Assembly (NCBI RefSeq): GCF_002298975.1
Contig: NZ_DBMV01000021.1
Coordinates: 124,001-188,000 of the forward strand
DNA from: Ralstonia sp. UBA689
Lineage (GTDB): Bacteria; Pseudomonadota; Gammaproteobacteria; Burkholderiales; Burkholderiaceae
Length of the DNA stretch: 64,000 nt
Direction: 5' to 3'
The translations under genes were made by a program, and so were the position numbers. A model generated the notes under the pieces. The model made no database searches, was not told where the DNA came from, and saw only the letters and a program-made list of their open reading frames with translations. The number at the start of each line of letters is the position of its first letter. Within the stretch, counting starts at the first letter, position 1. Shown here piece by piece: positions 53,796-62,398 of the stretch.

Positions 53796-54587
53796 ATGGC
53801 AAATCGTCCACTTTCCCGATTCTCGTTGCGTGCCTGGCAGCTTGGCCTGCTGGTCGTCACGTTGCTGGTCTGGCATTTCGCCACGCGCTCACAAGACGTC
53901 GCGTTCTTCTTCGGTGAACCGCTGATCGTCGCCCAACGCATCTGGGCGTGGTTCGTGACTGAAGGCGACATCTACCTGCACCTCGGTGTCACGCTGGCTG
54001 AAACCGTGCTGGCGTTCGCCATCGGCACCGCGACTGGCCTGGGAGCGGGGCTGTGGCTGGCGCTGAGTCCGGCGGCATCGGCGGTGCTTGATCCGTACAT
54101 CAAGGCGGCCAACTCGATGCCGCGCGTGATCCTGGCGCCCATCTTCGGCGTGTGGTTTGGGTTGGGGATATGGTCGAAGGTGGCGCTGGCGGTGACGCTG
54201 GTGTTCTTCATCGTCTTCTTCAACGTCTACCAGGGCGTGAAGGAGGTGAGCCCGGTGGTGCTGGCCAATGCGCGCATGCTGGGCGCATCGCAGCGGCAAC
54301 TGCTGCGCTTCGTCTACCTGCCGAGTGCAATGAGCTGGGTGTTCTCGTCGCTGCATACGTCGGTCGGGCTGGCTTTCGTGGGCGCGGTGGTGGGGGAATA
54401 CCTGGGTTCAGCGCGCGGTGTCGGTTACTTGATCCTGCAGGCCGAGGGCACCTTCGATATCAATACCGTGTTTGCCGGCATCGTCGTGCTTACGGTGTTT
54501 GCACTGGTGCTCGACTGGCTCGTCGGTATGGTGGAAAAGCGCCTGATGCGCTGGCAGCCGAAGACCGGCGAAACTGAAAAGCTCTGA
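53796..54587 (+). CDS. NitT/TauT-type ABC transporter permease
   Basis: A 263-residue membrane protein with about six helices and the EAA-type loop VLANARMLGASQRQLLRFVYLPSAM, which contacts the ATPase. Length and layout match SsuC/TauC. It is the last gene of the transporter operon and lies about 80 bases before nemR. Confidence 0.93.
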   Translation: MANRPLSRFSLRAWQLGLLVVTLLVWHFATRSQDVAFFFGEPLIVAQRIWAWFVTEGDIYLHLGVTLAETVLAFAIGTATGLGAGLWLALSPAASAVLDPYIKAANSMPRVILAPIFGVWFGLGIWSKVALAVTLVFFIVFFNVYQGVKEVSPVVLANARMLGASQRQLLRFVYLPSAMSWVFSSLHTSVGLAFVGAVVGEYLGSARGVGYLILQAEGTFDINTVFAGIVVLTVFALVLDWLVGMVEKRLMRWQPKTGETEKL

Positions 54588-54633
54588 GGGCCAGAACGTC
54601 ACATCGACCCTTCTTGAGATAGGGTCATGCAAC

Positions 54634-54655
54634 TAGACGGTCGGTCTACTACAAT
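54634..54655 (+). promoter_or_regulatory. NemR-like operator overlapping nemR promoter
   Basis: TAGAC-GGTCG-GTCTA (54634-54648) is a palindrome with perfect five-base arms. It directly precedes a TACAAT -10 (54650-54655), so a repressor bound here would occlude the promoter. A related but imperfect sequence with GACCGGTC (55358-55365) lies just before nemA. Confidence 0.65.
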
Positions 54656-54665
54656 CCAACCCATC

Positions 54666-55295
54666 ATGAGCAAGCACCCCGACCCCGTCACTGCTGAAGG
54701 CGCCGAAGCCCGGCACGACACCCGCGACCGCATCCTGGACGCTGGCGCCGAGCTGATCCTCGGGCGCGGGTTCTCGGCGGTCGGGCTGGCGGAAATTCTC
54801 GGCCGCGCCCAGGTGCCAAAGGGCTCGTTCTACTACTACTTCGGGTCCAAGGAAGACTTTGGCGTTGCCATGCTGGAGCGCTATTTCCAGGACTACGACG
54901 CGGGCGTCGTCAGCCTGTTCAACGACACGCGCATCACCGCGCGCGAAAGGCTGTTGCGCTATTTCATGGCCTGGATCGACCTGCATGAGCGCAGCGCCTG
55001 CGAGGTCACCTGCCTGGCAGTCAAGCTCTCGGGCGAGGTGTCGGACTTGTCCGAGCCGATGCGCAAGGTGCTGTCGGCGGGCATGGCCCGCATGGTCGAA
55101 CGCATTGCCGTGGCGATTGATGCAGCGGTGGCTGACGGTTCCCTCGCGCCGGTGGCCGATGTGCGCCGCCTAGCCGAAGGCCTGTATGCAATGTGGATGG
55201 GCGGGGCGCTGCTGGCCAAGGCGCACCGTTCCGTCGCGCCGTTCCAGAGCTGCATAGCGCAGACCGAAGCCCTGCTGGCCAAACCTAGGCACTGA
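54666..55295 (+). CDS. nemR: TetR-family redox-responsive repressor NemR
   Basis: A 209-residue TetR regulator. The HTH has GLAEILGRAQVPKGSFYYYFGSKEDFG, close to E. coli NemR. The sensing region is conserved: Cys116 in EVTCLAVKLSGEVSDLSEPM aligns, from memory, with the NemR sensor Cys106, and Lys185 in LLAKAHRS with its partner Lys175. NemR loosens from DNA when modified by N-ethylmaleimide, bleach-derived chloramines or quinones. ATG at 54666 comes ten bases after the -10 box. It precedes nemA by about 95 bases. Confidence 0.9.
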   Translation: MSKHPDPVTAEGAEARHDTRDRILDAGAELILGRGFSAVGLAEILGRAQVPKGSFYYYFGSKEDFGVAMLERYFQDYDAGVVSLFNDTRITARERLLRYFMAWIDLHERSACEVTCLAVKLSGEVSDLSEPMRKVLSAGMARMVERIAVAIDAAVADGSLAPVADVRRLAEGLYAMWMGGALLAKAHRSVAPFQSCIAQTEALLAKPRH

Positions 55296-55389
55296 TCGTC
55301 ATTGAATGCATTGTCGGTGAGGTACGCCCTCGCCTTTCTTTACTGCTGGTTCTAGATGACCGGTCGAATAGTCTCTCTCAGGAGCCAAG

Positions 55390-56496
55390 ATGCCCCAACA
55401 ACTGCTGTCTCCCATCCAGGTTGGCCACACGACCCTTGCCAACCGCGTTGTGATGGCGCCGCTCACGCGTTCGCGCGCTGGCCAGCCGGGTGATGTGCCG
55501 ACCGAGCTGAACGTCACCTACTACGCGCAGCGCGCCACTGCCGGGCTCATCGTGACGGAAGCCACGCAGATCTCCCGCCAGGGCCAGGGTTATGCCTGGA
55601 CGCCTGGCATGTACACCGATGCGCAGGAAGCTGGCTGGAAGGCCGTGGTGGACGCCGTGCATGCAAAGGGCGGTCGCATCTCGCAGCAGCTCTGGCATGT
55701 GGGCCGCATCTCGAACACGCTGTTGCAAGAGAACGGCCAGGCGCCGGTTGCGCCGTCAGCCCTTGTCGCCAAGGGGGCGCAGAGCTTTGTCGTGCAGCCC
55801 GACGGCACGCCGGGCAACGTGCCGACCAGCGAGCCGCGCGCGCTGTCCACGGAAGAGATCCCGGGCATCATCGCGCAGTACCGCCAGGCCGTGTTGCGTG
55901 CACGCCGTGCCGGTTTCGACTTTGTCGAAATTCACGCCGCCAACGGTTACCTGCTGCACCAGTTCCTGTCGACCAACAGCAATCAGCGCACCGACCAGTA
56001 CGGCGGCTCGCTGGAAAATCGCGCACGACTGATCCTGGAAGTCGTCGACACGGCCATCGCCGAGATCGGCGCGGATCGCATCGGCATCCGCCTCTCGCCG
56101 CACTTCGTCGCGCATGACATTGCCGACGCGCAGGCCGAGGAAAGCGCGCTGTACCTGGCACGCGAACTGACCAAGCGCGGCATCGCCTACCTGCACATCG
56201 CCGAGCCGGATTGGGCAGGTGGCCCCGAACTGTCCACCGACTTCCGTCGCCAACTGCGCGACGCCTTCAAGGGCACGCTGATCGTTTGCGGCCAATACAG
56301 CGCAGAAGAGGGTGAACAAATGGTCGCCTCGGGTCTGGCGGATGCGGTGGCGTTTGGCCGTCCATTCATCGCCAACCCGGATCTGGTTGCGCGCTTCCGC
56401 GCCGGTGCCGTGCTGAACAAGCCGGACCGCTCGACGTTCTACGGCGGCCAGGAAAAGGGCTACACCGATTACCCGACGCTGGAAGAAGCTGCCTGA
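55390..56496 (+). CDS. nemA: N-ethylmaleimide reductase / Old Yellow Enzyme family alkene reductase
   Basis: A 368-residue FMN-dependent oxidoreductase. OYE marks are VVMAPLTRSRA, QLWHVGRIS, the active-site pair in EIHAANGYLLHQFLS with SNQRTDQYGGS, and DAVAFGRPFIANPDLVAR at the flavin phosphate site. It reduces activated double bonds of maleimides, quinones and nitro-compounds with NADPH. GGAG lies just before the ATG. It is controlled with nemR in the same direction and ends at a bidirectional terminator. Confidence 0.95.
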   Translation: MPQQLLSPIQVGHTTLANRVVMAPLTRSRAGQPGDVPTELNVTYYAQRATAGLIVTEATQISRQGQGYAWTPGMYTDAQEAGWKAVVDAVHAKGGRISQQLWHVGRISNTLLQENGQAPVAPSALVAKGAQSFVVQPDGTPGNVPTSEPRALSTEEIPGIIAQYRQAVLRARRAGFDFVEIHAANGYLLHQFLSTNSNQRTDQYGGSLENRARLILEVVDTAIAEIGADRIGIRLSPHFVAHDIADAQAEESALYLARELTKRGIAYLHIAEPDWAGGPELSTDFRRQLRDAFKGTLIVCGQYSAEEGEQMVASGLADAVAFGRPFIANPDLVARFRAGAVLNKPDRSTFYGGQEKGYTDYPTLEEAA

Positions 56497-56517
56497 CCGG
56501 CATCCGCCAAACCAACG

Positions 56518-56556
56518 AAAAAGCCGCACGGGTTTGTCGCCCGCGCGGCTTTTTTG
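56518..56556 (+). terminator. Bidirectional rho-independent terminator
   Basis: AAAAAGCCGC and GCGGCTTTTTT form the outer stem, and CGGG with CCCG an inner one. It separates converging nemA and the quinone oxidoreductase gene. Confidence 0.85.
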
Positions 56557-56573
56557 TCAATCGCCGATGGCGT

Positions 56574-57548
56574 TCAGGGTTGGATCACGACCTTGCCCGT
56601 CACCTTGCGCGCCGCCATGTCGAGCAGCGCCTGCGTGGTCTGCTCCAGCGGATAGCGCGCCGAGATATGGGGGCGGATCTTGCCTTCCTGCATCCAGCCG
56701 AGCATCTGCATCATGTTGGCCAGGTTCGCCTTGGGCTCGCGGCGTGCGAACTCGCCCCAGAACACACCCACCAGCGATGCGCCCTTGAGCAGCGCAAGGT
56801 TCAGCGGCATCTTCGGAATCTCACCGTTGGCAAAGCCCACCACGAGATAGCGGCCGCGCCAGGCGATCGAACGAAACGCCGGCTCGGCGTAGATGCCGCC
56901 GACCGGGTCGTAGATCACGTCTGGGCCCTTGCCATCGGTCAGTTCCTTGATGCGCTCGCGCAGGTCTTCGGTCGAATAGTTGATCAGCGCATCGGCGCCG
57001 TGATCCTTGCAGACCGCGAGCTTTTCGTCGCTCGACGCCGCGGCAATGACGCGTGCTCCGATGGCCTTGCCGATCTCGATGGCCGCCAACCCCACGCCAC
57101 CGGCCGCGCCCAGCACCAGCATCGTCTCGCCGGCCTTCAGTTGCCCGCGATCGACCACCGCGTGGTGCGACGTGCCATAGGTGAGGGTGAACGCCGCAGC
57201 CGTGTCGAACGCCATGCCCGGCGGCATCGGCATCACGACCTTGGCCGATGCTTTGACCTGCGAGGCAAACGCACCCTGACCGAGGAAGGCAATCACGTGG
57301 TCGCCCGCCTTGACGTGCGATACACCTTGGCCCACTGCATTCACCACGCCCGCCACTTCCGAGCCCGGCGTGAACGGCAACTCCGGCTTGAACTGGTACT
57401 TGTTCTGAATGATCAGCACATCGGGGAAGTTGACCCCCGCAGCCTTCACATCGATGACGACTTCGCCGGCGCCCGGCGAGAGGTCCGGCAGCGTTTCTAT
57501 TACCAGCGATTCGGGCGGGCCCCAAGTCTTGCAGACGACGGCTTTCAT
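56574..57548 (-). CDS. NADPH:quinone oxidoreductase, zinc-free MDR family
   Basis: A 324-residue medium-chain dehydrogenase/reductase without catalytic zinc ligands. It has the QOR-type start MKAVVCKTWGPPESLVI, the core GVNFPDVLIIQNKYQ and PGSEVAGVV, and Rossmann motif LVLGAAGGVGLAAIEIG. ATG at 57548 follows AGGAGAC; 28 upstream codons in frame are spurious. It reduces quinones or enones with NADPH. Close to nemA, it may belong to the same electrophile defence, but it has its own promoter. Confidence 0.93.
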   Translation of the reverse strand: MKAVVCKTWGPPESLVIETLPDLSPGAGEVVIDVKAAGVNFPDVLIIQNKYQFKPELPFTPGSEVAGVVNAVGQGVSHVKAGDHVIAFLGQGAFASQVKASAKVVMPMPPGMAFDTAAAFTLTYGTSHHAVVDRGQLKAGETMLVLGAAGGVGLAAIEIGKAIGARVIAAASSDEKLAVCKDHGADALINYSTEDLRERIKELTDGKGPDVIYDPVGGIYAEPAFRSIAWRGRYLVVGFANGEIPKMPLNLALLKGASLVGVFWGEFARREPKANLANMMQMLGWMQEGKIRPHISARYPLEQTTQALLDMAARKVTGKVVIQP

Positions 57549-57723
57549 GATGTGTCTCCTGATCAATCTGACGTTGAACGTCTGGCAGTGTAACCGAATA
57601 AAAGCACGGTCGTTCGATTCGACTGTGGGCAATTCGGCGAGGGACGCGTCCTACGGTTTGCCGTCCGATTTTTTGTCAGCATGCGCAGCCGTGTGCGTGC
57701 GTAATTTCATCACTTGGCTCGGT

Positions 57724-57729
57724 TACAAT
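57724..57729 (+). promoter_or_regulatory. -10 element abutting the surE start codon
   Basis: TACAAT is followed by seven bases and then the surE ATG, so the predicted transcript has almost no leader. The surrounding sequence (TACAATCCGC, then CATG) matches that at dnaX. Confidence 0.5.
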
Positions 57730-57736
57730 CCGCGCC

Positions 57737-58492
57737 ATGCACATTCTTATCGCCAACGACGACGGATACCTCGCGCCGGGCCTCGCCGCTCTCTACCGCG
57801 CGCTCAGTTCCCTGGGCCGCGTGACGGTGGTGGCGCCGGAGCAGAACCACAGCGGTGCCTCCAACTCGCTTACGCTGCAGCGGCCGCTGTCGGTGTTTGA
57901 AGCCGCCGATGGCGCGCAGAAGGGCTTCCGCTTCGTCAACGGCACGCCGACGGACTGCGTGCACATTGCGCTGACCGGCATGATCGAGGAGAAACCCGAT
58001 CTGGTTGTCTCCGGCATCAACCAAGGTCAGAACATGGGCGAAGACGTGCTGTATTCCGGCACCGTCGCCGCCGCCATCGAGGGTTATCTGTTCGGTATCC
58101 CGTCGATTGCGTTCTCGCAGGTCGACAAGGGTTGGACTCACCTCGACGCGGCCGAACGTGTTGTACGCGAGGTAGTCGAGCGCTATCTGTCCGATCCGCT
58201 CGACGGGCCGATGCTCCTCAATGTGAATATTCCGAATCTGCCGTACAGCGAGCTGGCCGGCTGGCGTGCTACGCGCCTGGGCAAGCGGCACCAGTCGCAG
58301 CCGGTGATCCGACAGGCCAATCCGCGCGGCGAACCGATCTTCTGGGTCGGCGCCGCCGGCGATGCGAAAGACGCCAGCGAAGGCACCGATTTCCATGCCG
58401 TCGCAAATGGCTTCGTTTCGCTGACGCCGCTGCAGCTCGATCTGACCGATACGGCGCAATTGCGTACCGTGCGCCGCTGGCAGACCTCATGA
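57737..58492 (+). CDS. surE: 5'-nucleotidase / stationary-phase survival protein SurE
   Basis: A 251-residue metal-dependent nucleotidase. Metal-binding motifs are HILIANDDGYLAPGL at the N-terminus and SGINQGQNMGEDVLYSGTVA further on. It dephosphorylates nucleoside monophosphates. It leads the surE-pcm-nlpD-rpoS cluster, with pcm 15 bases downstream. Confidence 0.97.
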   Translation: MHILIANDDGYLAPGLAALYRALSSLGRVTVVAPEQNHSGASNSLTLQRPLSVFEAADGAQKGFRFVNGTPTDCVHIALTGMIEEKPDLVVSGINQGQNMGEDVLYSGTVAAAIEGYLFGIPSIAFSQVDKGWTHLDAAERVVREVVERYLSDPLDGPMLLNVNIPNLPYSELAGWRATRLGKRHQSQPVIRQANPRGEPIFWVGAAGDAKDASEGTDFHAVANGFVSLTPLQLDLTDTAQLRTVRRWQTS

Positions 58493-58507
58493 CCGCTGCG
58501 GTGGCCC

Positions 58508-59467
58508 ATGTCTGAACGTTCGCGCGACCGGCGTTTTCCCCTGACGCTCGATGCGGTAGTCGAGCGCAAGCCCGTGGAGCGGCAGCGCGAGGCTCGCATT
58601 TCGTCCGGCGTGAGCGCAAAAACGAACGCCGTGCCTCGGCAGACGCCCGCACGCGCAGCGTCGGCGGAGCGGTTGTCGAATCCGCAGGCGCCAGCGCCGG
58701 CGCTACAGCGTGTGGCTGGCGTCGACGGTGTTGTCGGCGCGGTGGCTGCGAGCGCCGTGCAAGCGCGCACGCAAGCCGCGCATGCGGCAGCGGGGGGCAT
58801 GGCATCAGACCGCGCGCGCCAGGCGCTGGTCAGCCGCGTGCAGGCAGCCGGCGTGAGCGATGCGCGCGTGCTTGCCGCGATCGGCGCGGTGCCGCGCCAT
58901 CTATTCGTCGATGCGGGCCTGGCTTCGCAGGCCTACGAAGATTCCGCGCTGCCGATTGGCCATCAGCAAACGATCTCGAAGCCCTCGGTGGTCGGTCGCA
59001 TGATCGAGCTGCTGCTGCGCGAGCGTCCCAGGCGAGCGCAGGGCCTGCCGCTTTCTCGTGTGCTTGAGATCGGCACCGGCTGCGGCTATCAGGCAGCGGT
59101 CCTGTCGCAGCTCGCAGATGAGGTGTATTCGATCGAACGCATCCGGCCGCTGCATGAGAAAGCCAAAGCGAACTTGCGGCCACTCCGCGTGCCAAACATC
59201 CGTCTGCACTATGGCGACGGCATGCTCGGGCTCCCGAAGGCGGCTCCGTTCGATGCCATCATCCTGGCCGCGGCCGGGCTGGAGGTACCGCAGGCGCTGC
59301 TCGACCAACTCTCCGTCGGCGGCCGCCTGATCGCTCCAGTCGCCACCGATCGCAGTGGTGGATCCACGCAGCAGCTCGTGTTGATCGAGCGCCGTGGCCG
59401 CTTCCAGTTTCACAGTACCGCGCTTGAAGGCGTTTTCTTTGTCCCGTTAAAATCAGGAACTGTTTAG
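58508..59467 (+). CDS. pcm: Protein-L-isoaspartate O-methyltransferase with N-terminal extension
   Basis: A 319-residue protein. The C-terminal 215 residues are a standard PIMT: ALPIGHQQTISKPSVVGRM near the substrate site and VLEIGTGCGYQAAVLSQLA at the SAM site. The first 100 residues are basic and Ala/Pro-rich without a recognisable domain, an extension that makes it longer than the usual 210-residue enzyme. It repairs isoaspartyl damage in aged proteins. Start ATG at 58508 is used; a Met at about residue 100 could be an alternative start of the catalytic core. Confidence 0.93.
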   Translation: MSERSRDRRFPLTLDAVVERKPVERQREARISSGVSAKTNAVPRQTPARAASAERLSNPQAPAPALQRVAGVDGVVGAVAASAVQARTQAAHAAAGGMASDRARQALVSRVQAAGVSDARVLAAIGAVPRHLFVDAGLASQAYEDSALPIGHQQTISKPSVVGRMIELLLRERPRRAQGLPLSRVLEIGTGCGYQAAVLSQLADEVYSIERIRPLHEKAKANLRPLRVPNIRLHYGDGMLGLPKAAPFDAIILAAAGLEVPQALLDQLSVGGRLIAPVATDRSGGSTQQLVLIERRGRFQFHSTALEGVFFVPLKSGTV

Positions 59468-59468
59468 C

Positions 59469-60296
59469 ATGTTCACTTCCCGGAGCTTCATGAACCGTCC
59501 AGGCCCCGCACACGTCGGCCGGCTCGCTGTGGCGATGGTGTCGGCCGCACTGCTGGCGGCTTGCGCATCCTCCGGCAACCAAGCCCCCGTTCTCGATCGC
59601 ACCTCGCGTGCCGGCAGCACGACCACCACGTCGCAGGAGCCGCCGCCCCCCGGCTACTATCGGGTCAAGCGTGGCGATACGTTGTACAGCATCGCCCTGC
59701 GCAACGGCCAGGCACCGCGCGATCTGGTGGCCTGGAACAACATTCCCAATCCGAATCAGATCGAAGTCGATCAATTGATACGTGTTGTGCCGCCCAACGC
59801 TGACGTCAGCAGCAGTGGGGCCGTCGTCACGCCGGTTCGCCCAGGCACCACGAGCACGCAGCCGATCGACTCTACGCCGGTCACGCCACCGCCTGCGGCC
59901 TCGTCCAGCGCTCCTGCCAAGGCAAGCGACAGCGCAATCGCATTGGCCTGGCCGGCACGCGGCACATTGCTCAACCGCTTCGACGACAAGGGCAACAAGG
60001 GCATCGACATCGGGGGCAAGCGCGGGGATGCAGTGGTCGCCGCCGATGACGGAAAAGTGATCCACGTCGGACCCTTGCGTGGGTACGGGAATCTTGTCAT
60101 CATCAAGCACAACGACACGTTCCTGACCGCGTACGGCAACAACGACAAGGTCCTGGTCACCGAGCAATCCACGGTCAAGAAAGGGCAAAAGATCGCCGAA
60201 ATGGGCAGCACCGATGCAGATCGCGTGAAGCTTCACTTTGAAGTGCGTCGCAACGGTAAGCCGGTCGATCCAATGCGCTTCCTGCCGCCTCAATAG
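59469..60296 (+). CDS. nlpD: NlpD-like lipoprotein, LysM and degenerate M23 domains
   Basis: A 275-residue lipoprotein with lipobox LLAAC (Cys32 from this start). A LysM domain (YYRVKRGDTLYSIALRNGQA) binds peptidoglycan. The C-terminal M23/LytM domain lacks the metal-binding His in NKGIDIGG and has KLHFEVR at the end, so it is probably an amidase activator rather than an enzyme, as NlpD activates AmiC in E. coli. Either ATG 59469 or 59490 could be used; GGAG favours the second. In enterobacteria the rpoS promoter lies inside nlpD, and the same may be true here. Confidence 0.93.
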   Translation: MFTSRSFMNRPGPAHVGRLAVAMVSAALLAACASSGNQAPVLDRTSRAGSTTTTSQEPPPPGYYRVKRGDTLYSIALRNGQAPRDLVAWNNIPNPNQIEVDQLIRVVPPNADVSSSGAVVTPVRPGTTSTQPIDSTPVTPPPAASSSAPAKASDSAIALAWPARGTLLNRFDDKGNKGIDIGGKRGDAVVAADDGKVIHVGPLRGYGNLVIIKHNDTFLTAYGNNDKVLVTEQSTVKKGQKIAEMGSTDADRVKLHFEVRRNGKPVDPMRFLPPQ

Positions 60297-60304
60297 AGGA
60301 ATGC

Positions 60305-61435
60305 ATGCCGCGTCAGAAAGCCACCCCCGCCACCCCCGCCGATGACAACATCGACGCTGCAGATGGCCAAAGCGCCCCGAACGGGCGCGCGGGGCGGCGT
60401 GCGCGCGGCGCGGCGCAGCCTCCCGCTGAAGAGATCGAAGTTGTCGACGCCTTGATCGACGAGGTGTCGACCTCCGAGCCGGTGGATCTGAACGATTCTT
60501 CCGACAATATCGACGAGCCCAGCGAAGACGAGGAAGACTCTGAGGAGACGGAGGAGGCTGCGCCGGAAGAAGACTTCCGCAAGGTGCTGCAGGCCGAACT
60601 GGCCGCCGATACCGTTCAGCACTACCTGAATCGCATCAGCATCAAACCGCTGCTGACGCCGGCCGAGGAGTTGCATTTCTCGACGCTGGCCAAGGCGGGC
60701 GAATTCACGGCGCGGCAGGTCATGATCGAGCGCAACCTGCGCCTGGTCGTGAGCATCGCGAAGGGCTACCTGAACCGCGGCGTGCCGCTGCTCGATCTCA
60801 TCGAGGAAGGCAACCTCGGCCTGATGCATGCGATCGAAAAGTTTGATCCGGAGCGCGGGTTCCGCTTCTCGACGTACGCCACGTGGTGGATTCGTCAGAG
60901 CATCGAGCGCGCGATCATGAACCAGGCGCGCACGGTCCGTCTGCCGGTCCATGTGATCCGTGAGCTTAACCAGGTGCTGCGCGCCAAGCGCCATCTGGAG
61001 AAGAGCGGCGTGGACGGCCGTGATGCGAGCCTTGAAGACATCGCCCATCTGCTCGGCAAGACGACAGAAGAGGTGCAGGACGTGCTCTCGCTCAATGAGC
61101 ACACGACCTCGCTCGATACGCCGTTCGATCTCGATCCGGGCACCAGCCTGCTCGATTTCCTGTCGGATGAGCATGGCGCTTCGCCGGATCAGGAGGTTGC
61201 GCATCGCGAGTTGTCGCAACTGATGAAGTCGTGGTTGGCGCGGCTGTCGGATAAACACCGCTACGTGGTCGAGCGCCGTTTCGGCCTCAACCATATTGAA
61301 CCTGCCACGCTGGAAGAACTGGCCGCCGAGATGGGCCTGACGCGCGAGCGTGTGCGCCAGATCCAGCAAGAGGCGCTGGTCAAGCTCAAGCGGCATTTCG
61401 CCTCGCAGGGCGTGCGCAAGGACGCAGTGCTGTAA
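60305..61435 (+). CDS. rpoS: RNA polymerase sigma factor RpoS
   Basis: A 376-residue group 2 sigma factor. Region 2 contains LIEEGNLGLMHAIEKFDPER and FRFSTYATWWIRQSIERAI, and region 4 has LTRERVRQIQQEALVKLKRH. The N-terminal 90 residues are acidic and Ser/Glu-rich, as in beta-proteobacterial RpoS. It controls stationary-phase and stress genes. It begins 8 bases after the nlpD stop. Confidence 0.97.
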   Translation: MPRQKATPATPADDNIDAADGQSAPNGRAGRRARGAAQPPAEEIEVVDALIDEVSTSEPVDLNDSSDNIDEPSEDEEDSEETEEAAPEEDFRKVLQAELAADTVQHYLNRISIKPLLTPAEELHFSTLAKAGEFTARQVMIERNLRLVVSIAKGYLNRGVPLLDLIEEGNLGLMHAIEKFDPERGFRFSTYATWWIRQSIERAIMNQARTVRLPVHVIRELNQVLRAKRHLEKSGVDGRDASLEDIAHLLGKTTEEVQDVLSLNEHTTSLDTPFDLDPGTSLLDFLSDEHGASPDQEVAHRELSQLMKSWLARLSDKHRYVVERRFGLNHIEPATLEELAAEMGLTRERVRQIQQEALVKLKRHFASQGVRKDAVL

Positions 61436-61473
61436 AGCGCCGCTGTCTCGCAAGCACGCAATTCCTATCCGTT

Positions 61474-62340
61474 TCAATCGCGATTGCGCAACTCCAGCAG
61501 CATCGGTTGATGGTCTGATGCCTGCGTGGCGCTGTTGACCTCCACGCGCAACACACGCGATTTCAGCGGTTCGCTGATCAGCATGAAGTCGCACGCATAG
61601 GCCGCCTCGGACCAGCCGGTGCGGTCGTGCACGCCGAAGGTGGGCGGCTGCGGTGTCGAGCCGTGCGCGATTTCCCATGCATCATGCAGCGGCGGTTCAC
61701 GCGTGAACGGCACGGTGGCCAGGCGCTTGGGCGTGGAATCCGGTTTGCAGTTGAAATCGCCGCAGATGAGGGTGGCGGTAGTTTGCGTGAGCGGCCGGAA
61801 CGGGCCCGCTTCGGGCTCGGGGCCGAGCACAGACGGACGGGCTGCGCGGGCGCAGCCTTCTGCGTGAATTGCCCGCAGCGCGTCGATCTGCGCCAGCCGC
61901 TGGGTCTCCGAGTAATACTCAAGATGTGTAGTGATGACGCGCAATGGTCCGAACTGCGCCTGTACGATCGCCTCGATCGCCATGCGCGGCATGACGGGCG
62001 TGGCATCAGGCGGACAAGGCAGCGCATGGCGCGCGACAGACAGCACGGGCAAGCGCGTGGCGATCGCGTTGCCGAAGCGCTGCACATGTGGCCCGTCATG
62101 GCGCTCCAGCGCAAAGCCGCCAATGACGGTGTACTCAACGCCGAGCGTGTCGGCGAGCTCGCCCCATTGATCGATGCCCGGGTGGCCTGGCAGGCTGCCG
62201 AAGCCGGAGGTGACCTCCTGCAGGCACAGCACATCGAAATCGGCCATGTCGTGCGCCTCTGCGAGTTGGCGGGCGAGGTCGACACGCCCGTCCGCGCCAC
62301 GGCCCCACTGGATGTTCCACGTCAGGATGACGGTGCTCAT
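61474..62340 (-). CDS. Endonuclease/exonuclease/phosphatase family protein
   Basis: A 288-residue DNase I-like fold protein. Conserved points are LTWNIQWGRG (the Asn), DVLCLQEVTS (the metal-binding Glu), VITTHLEYYS, ICGDFNCKPDS (Asp and Asn) and SDHQPMLLEL at the C-terminus (catalytic Asp-His). All key residues are present. The substrate could be DNA, a lipid or a phosphoester and cannot be told. It lies on the minus strand, converging on rpoS and divergent from rlmD. Confidence 0.88.
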   Translation of the reverse strand: MSTVILTWNIQWGRGADGRVDLARQLAEAHDMADFDVLCLQEVTSGFGSLPGHPGIDQWGELADTLGVEYTVIGGFALERHDGPHVQRFGNAIATRLPVLSVARHALPCPPDATPVMPRMAIEAIVQAQFGPLRVITTHLEYYSETQRLAQIDALRAIHAEGCARAARPSVLGPEPEAGPFRPLTQTTATLICGDFNCKPDSTPKRLATVPFTREPPLHDAWEIAHGSTPQPPTFGVHDRTGWSEAAYACDFMLISEPLKSRVLRVEVNSATQASDHQPMLLELRNRD

Positions 62341-62398
62341 GCGGGTTCTCCGGTGTCTTACAATGCCGCCCTTGTCCCTATTTTCTTCAGGCTCATCC

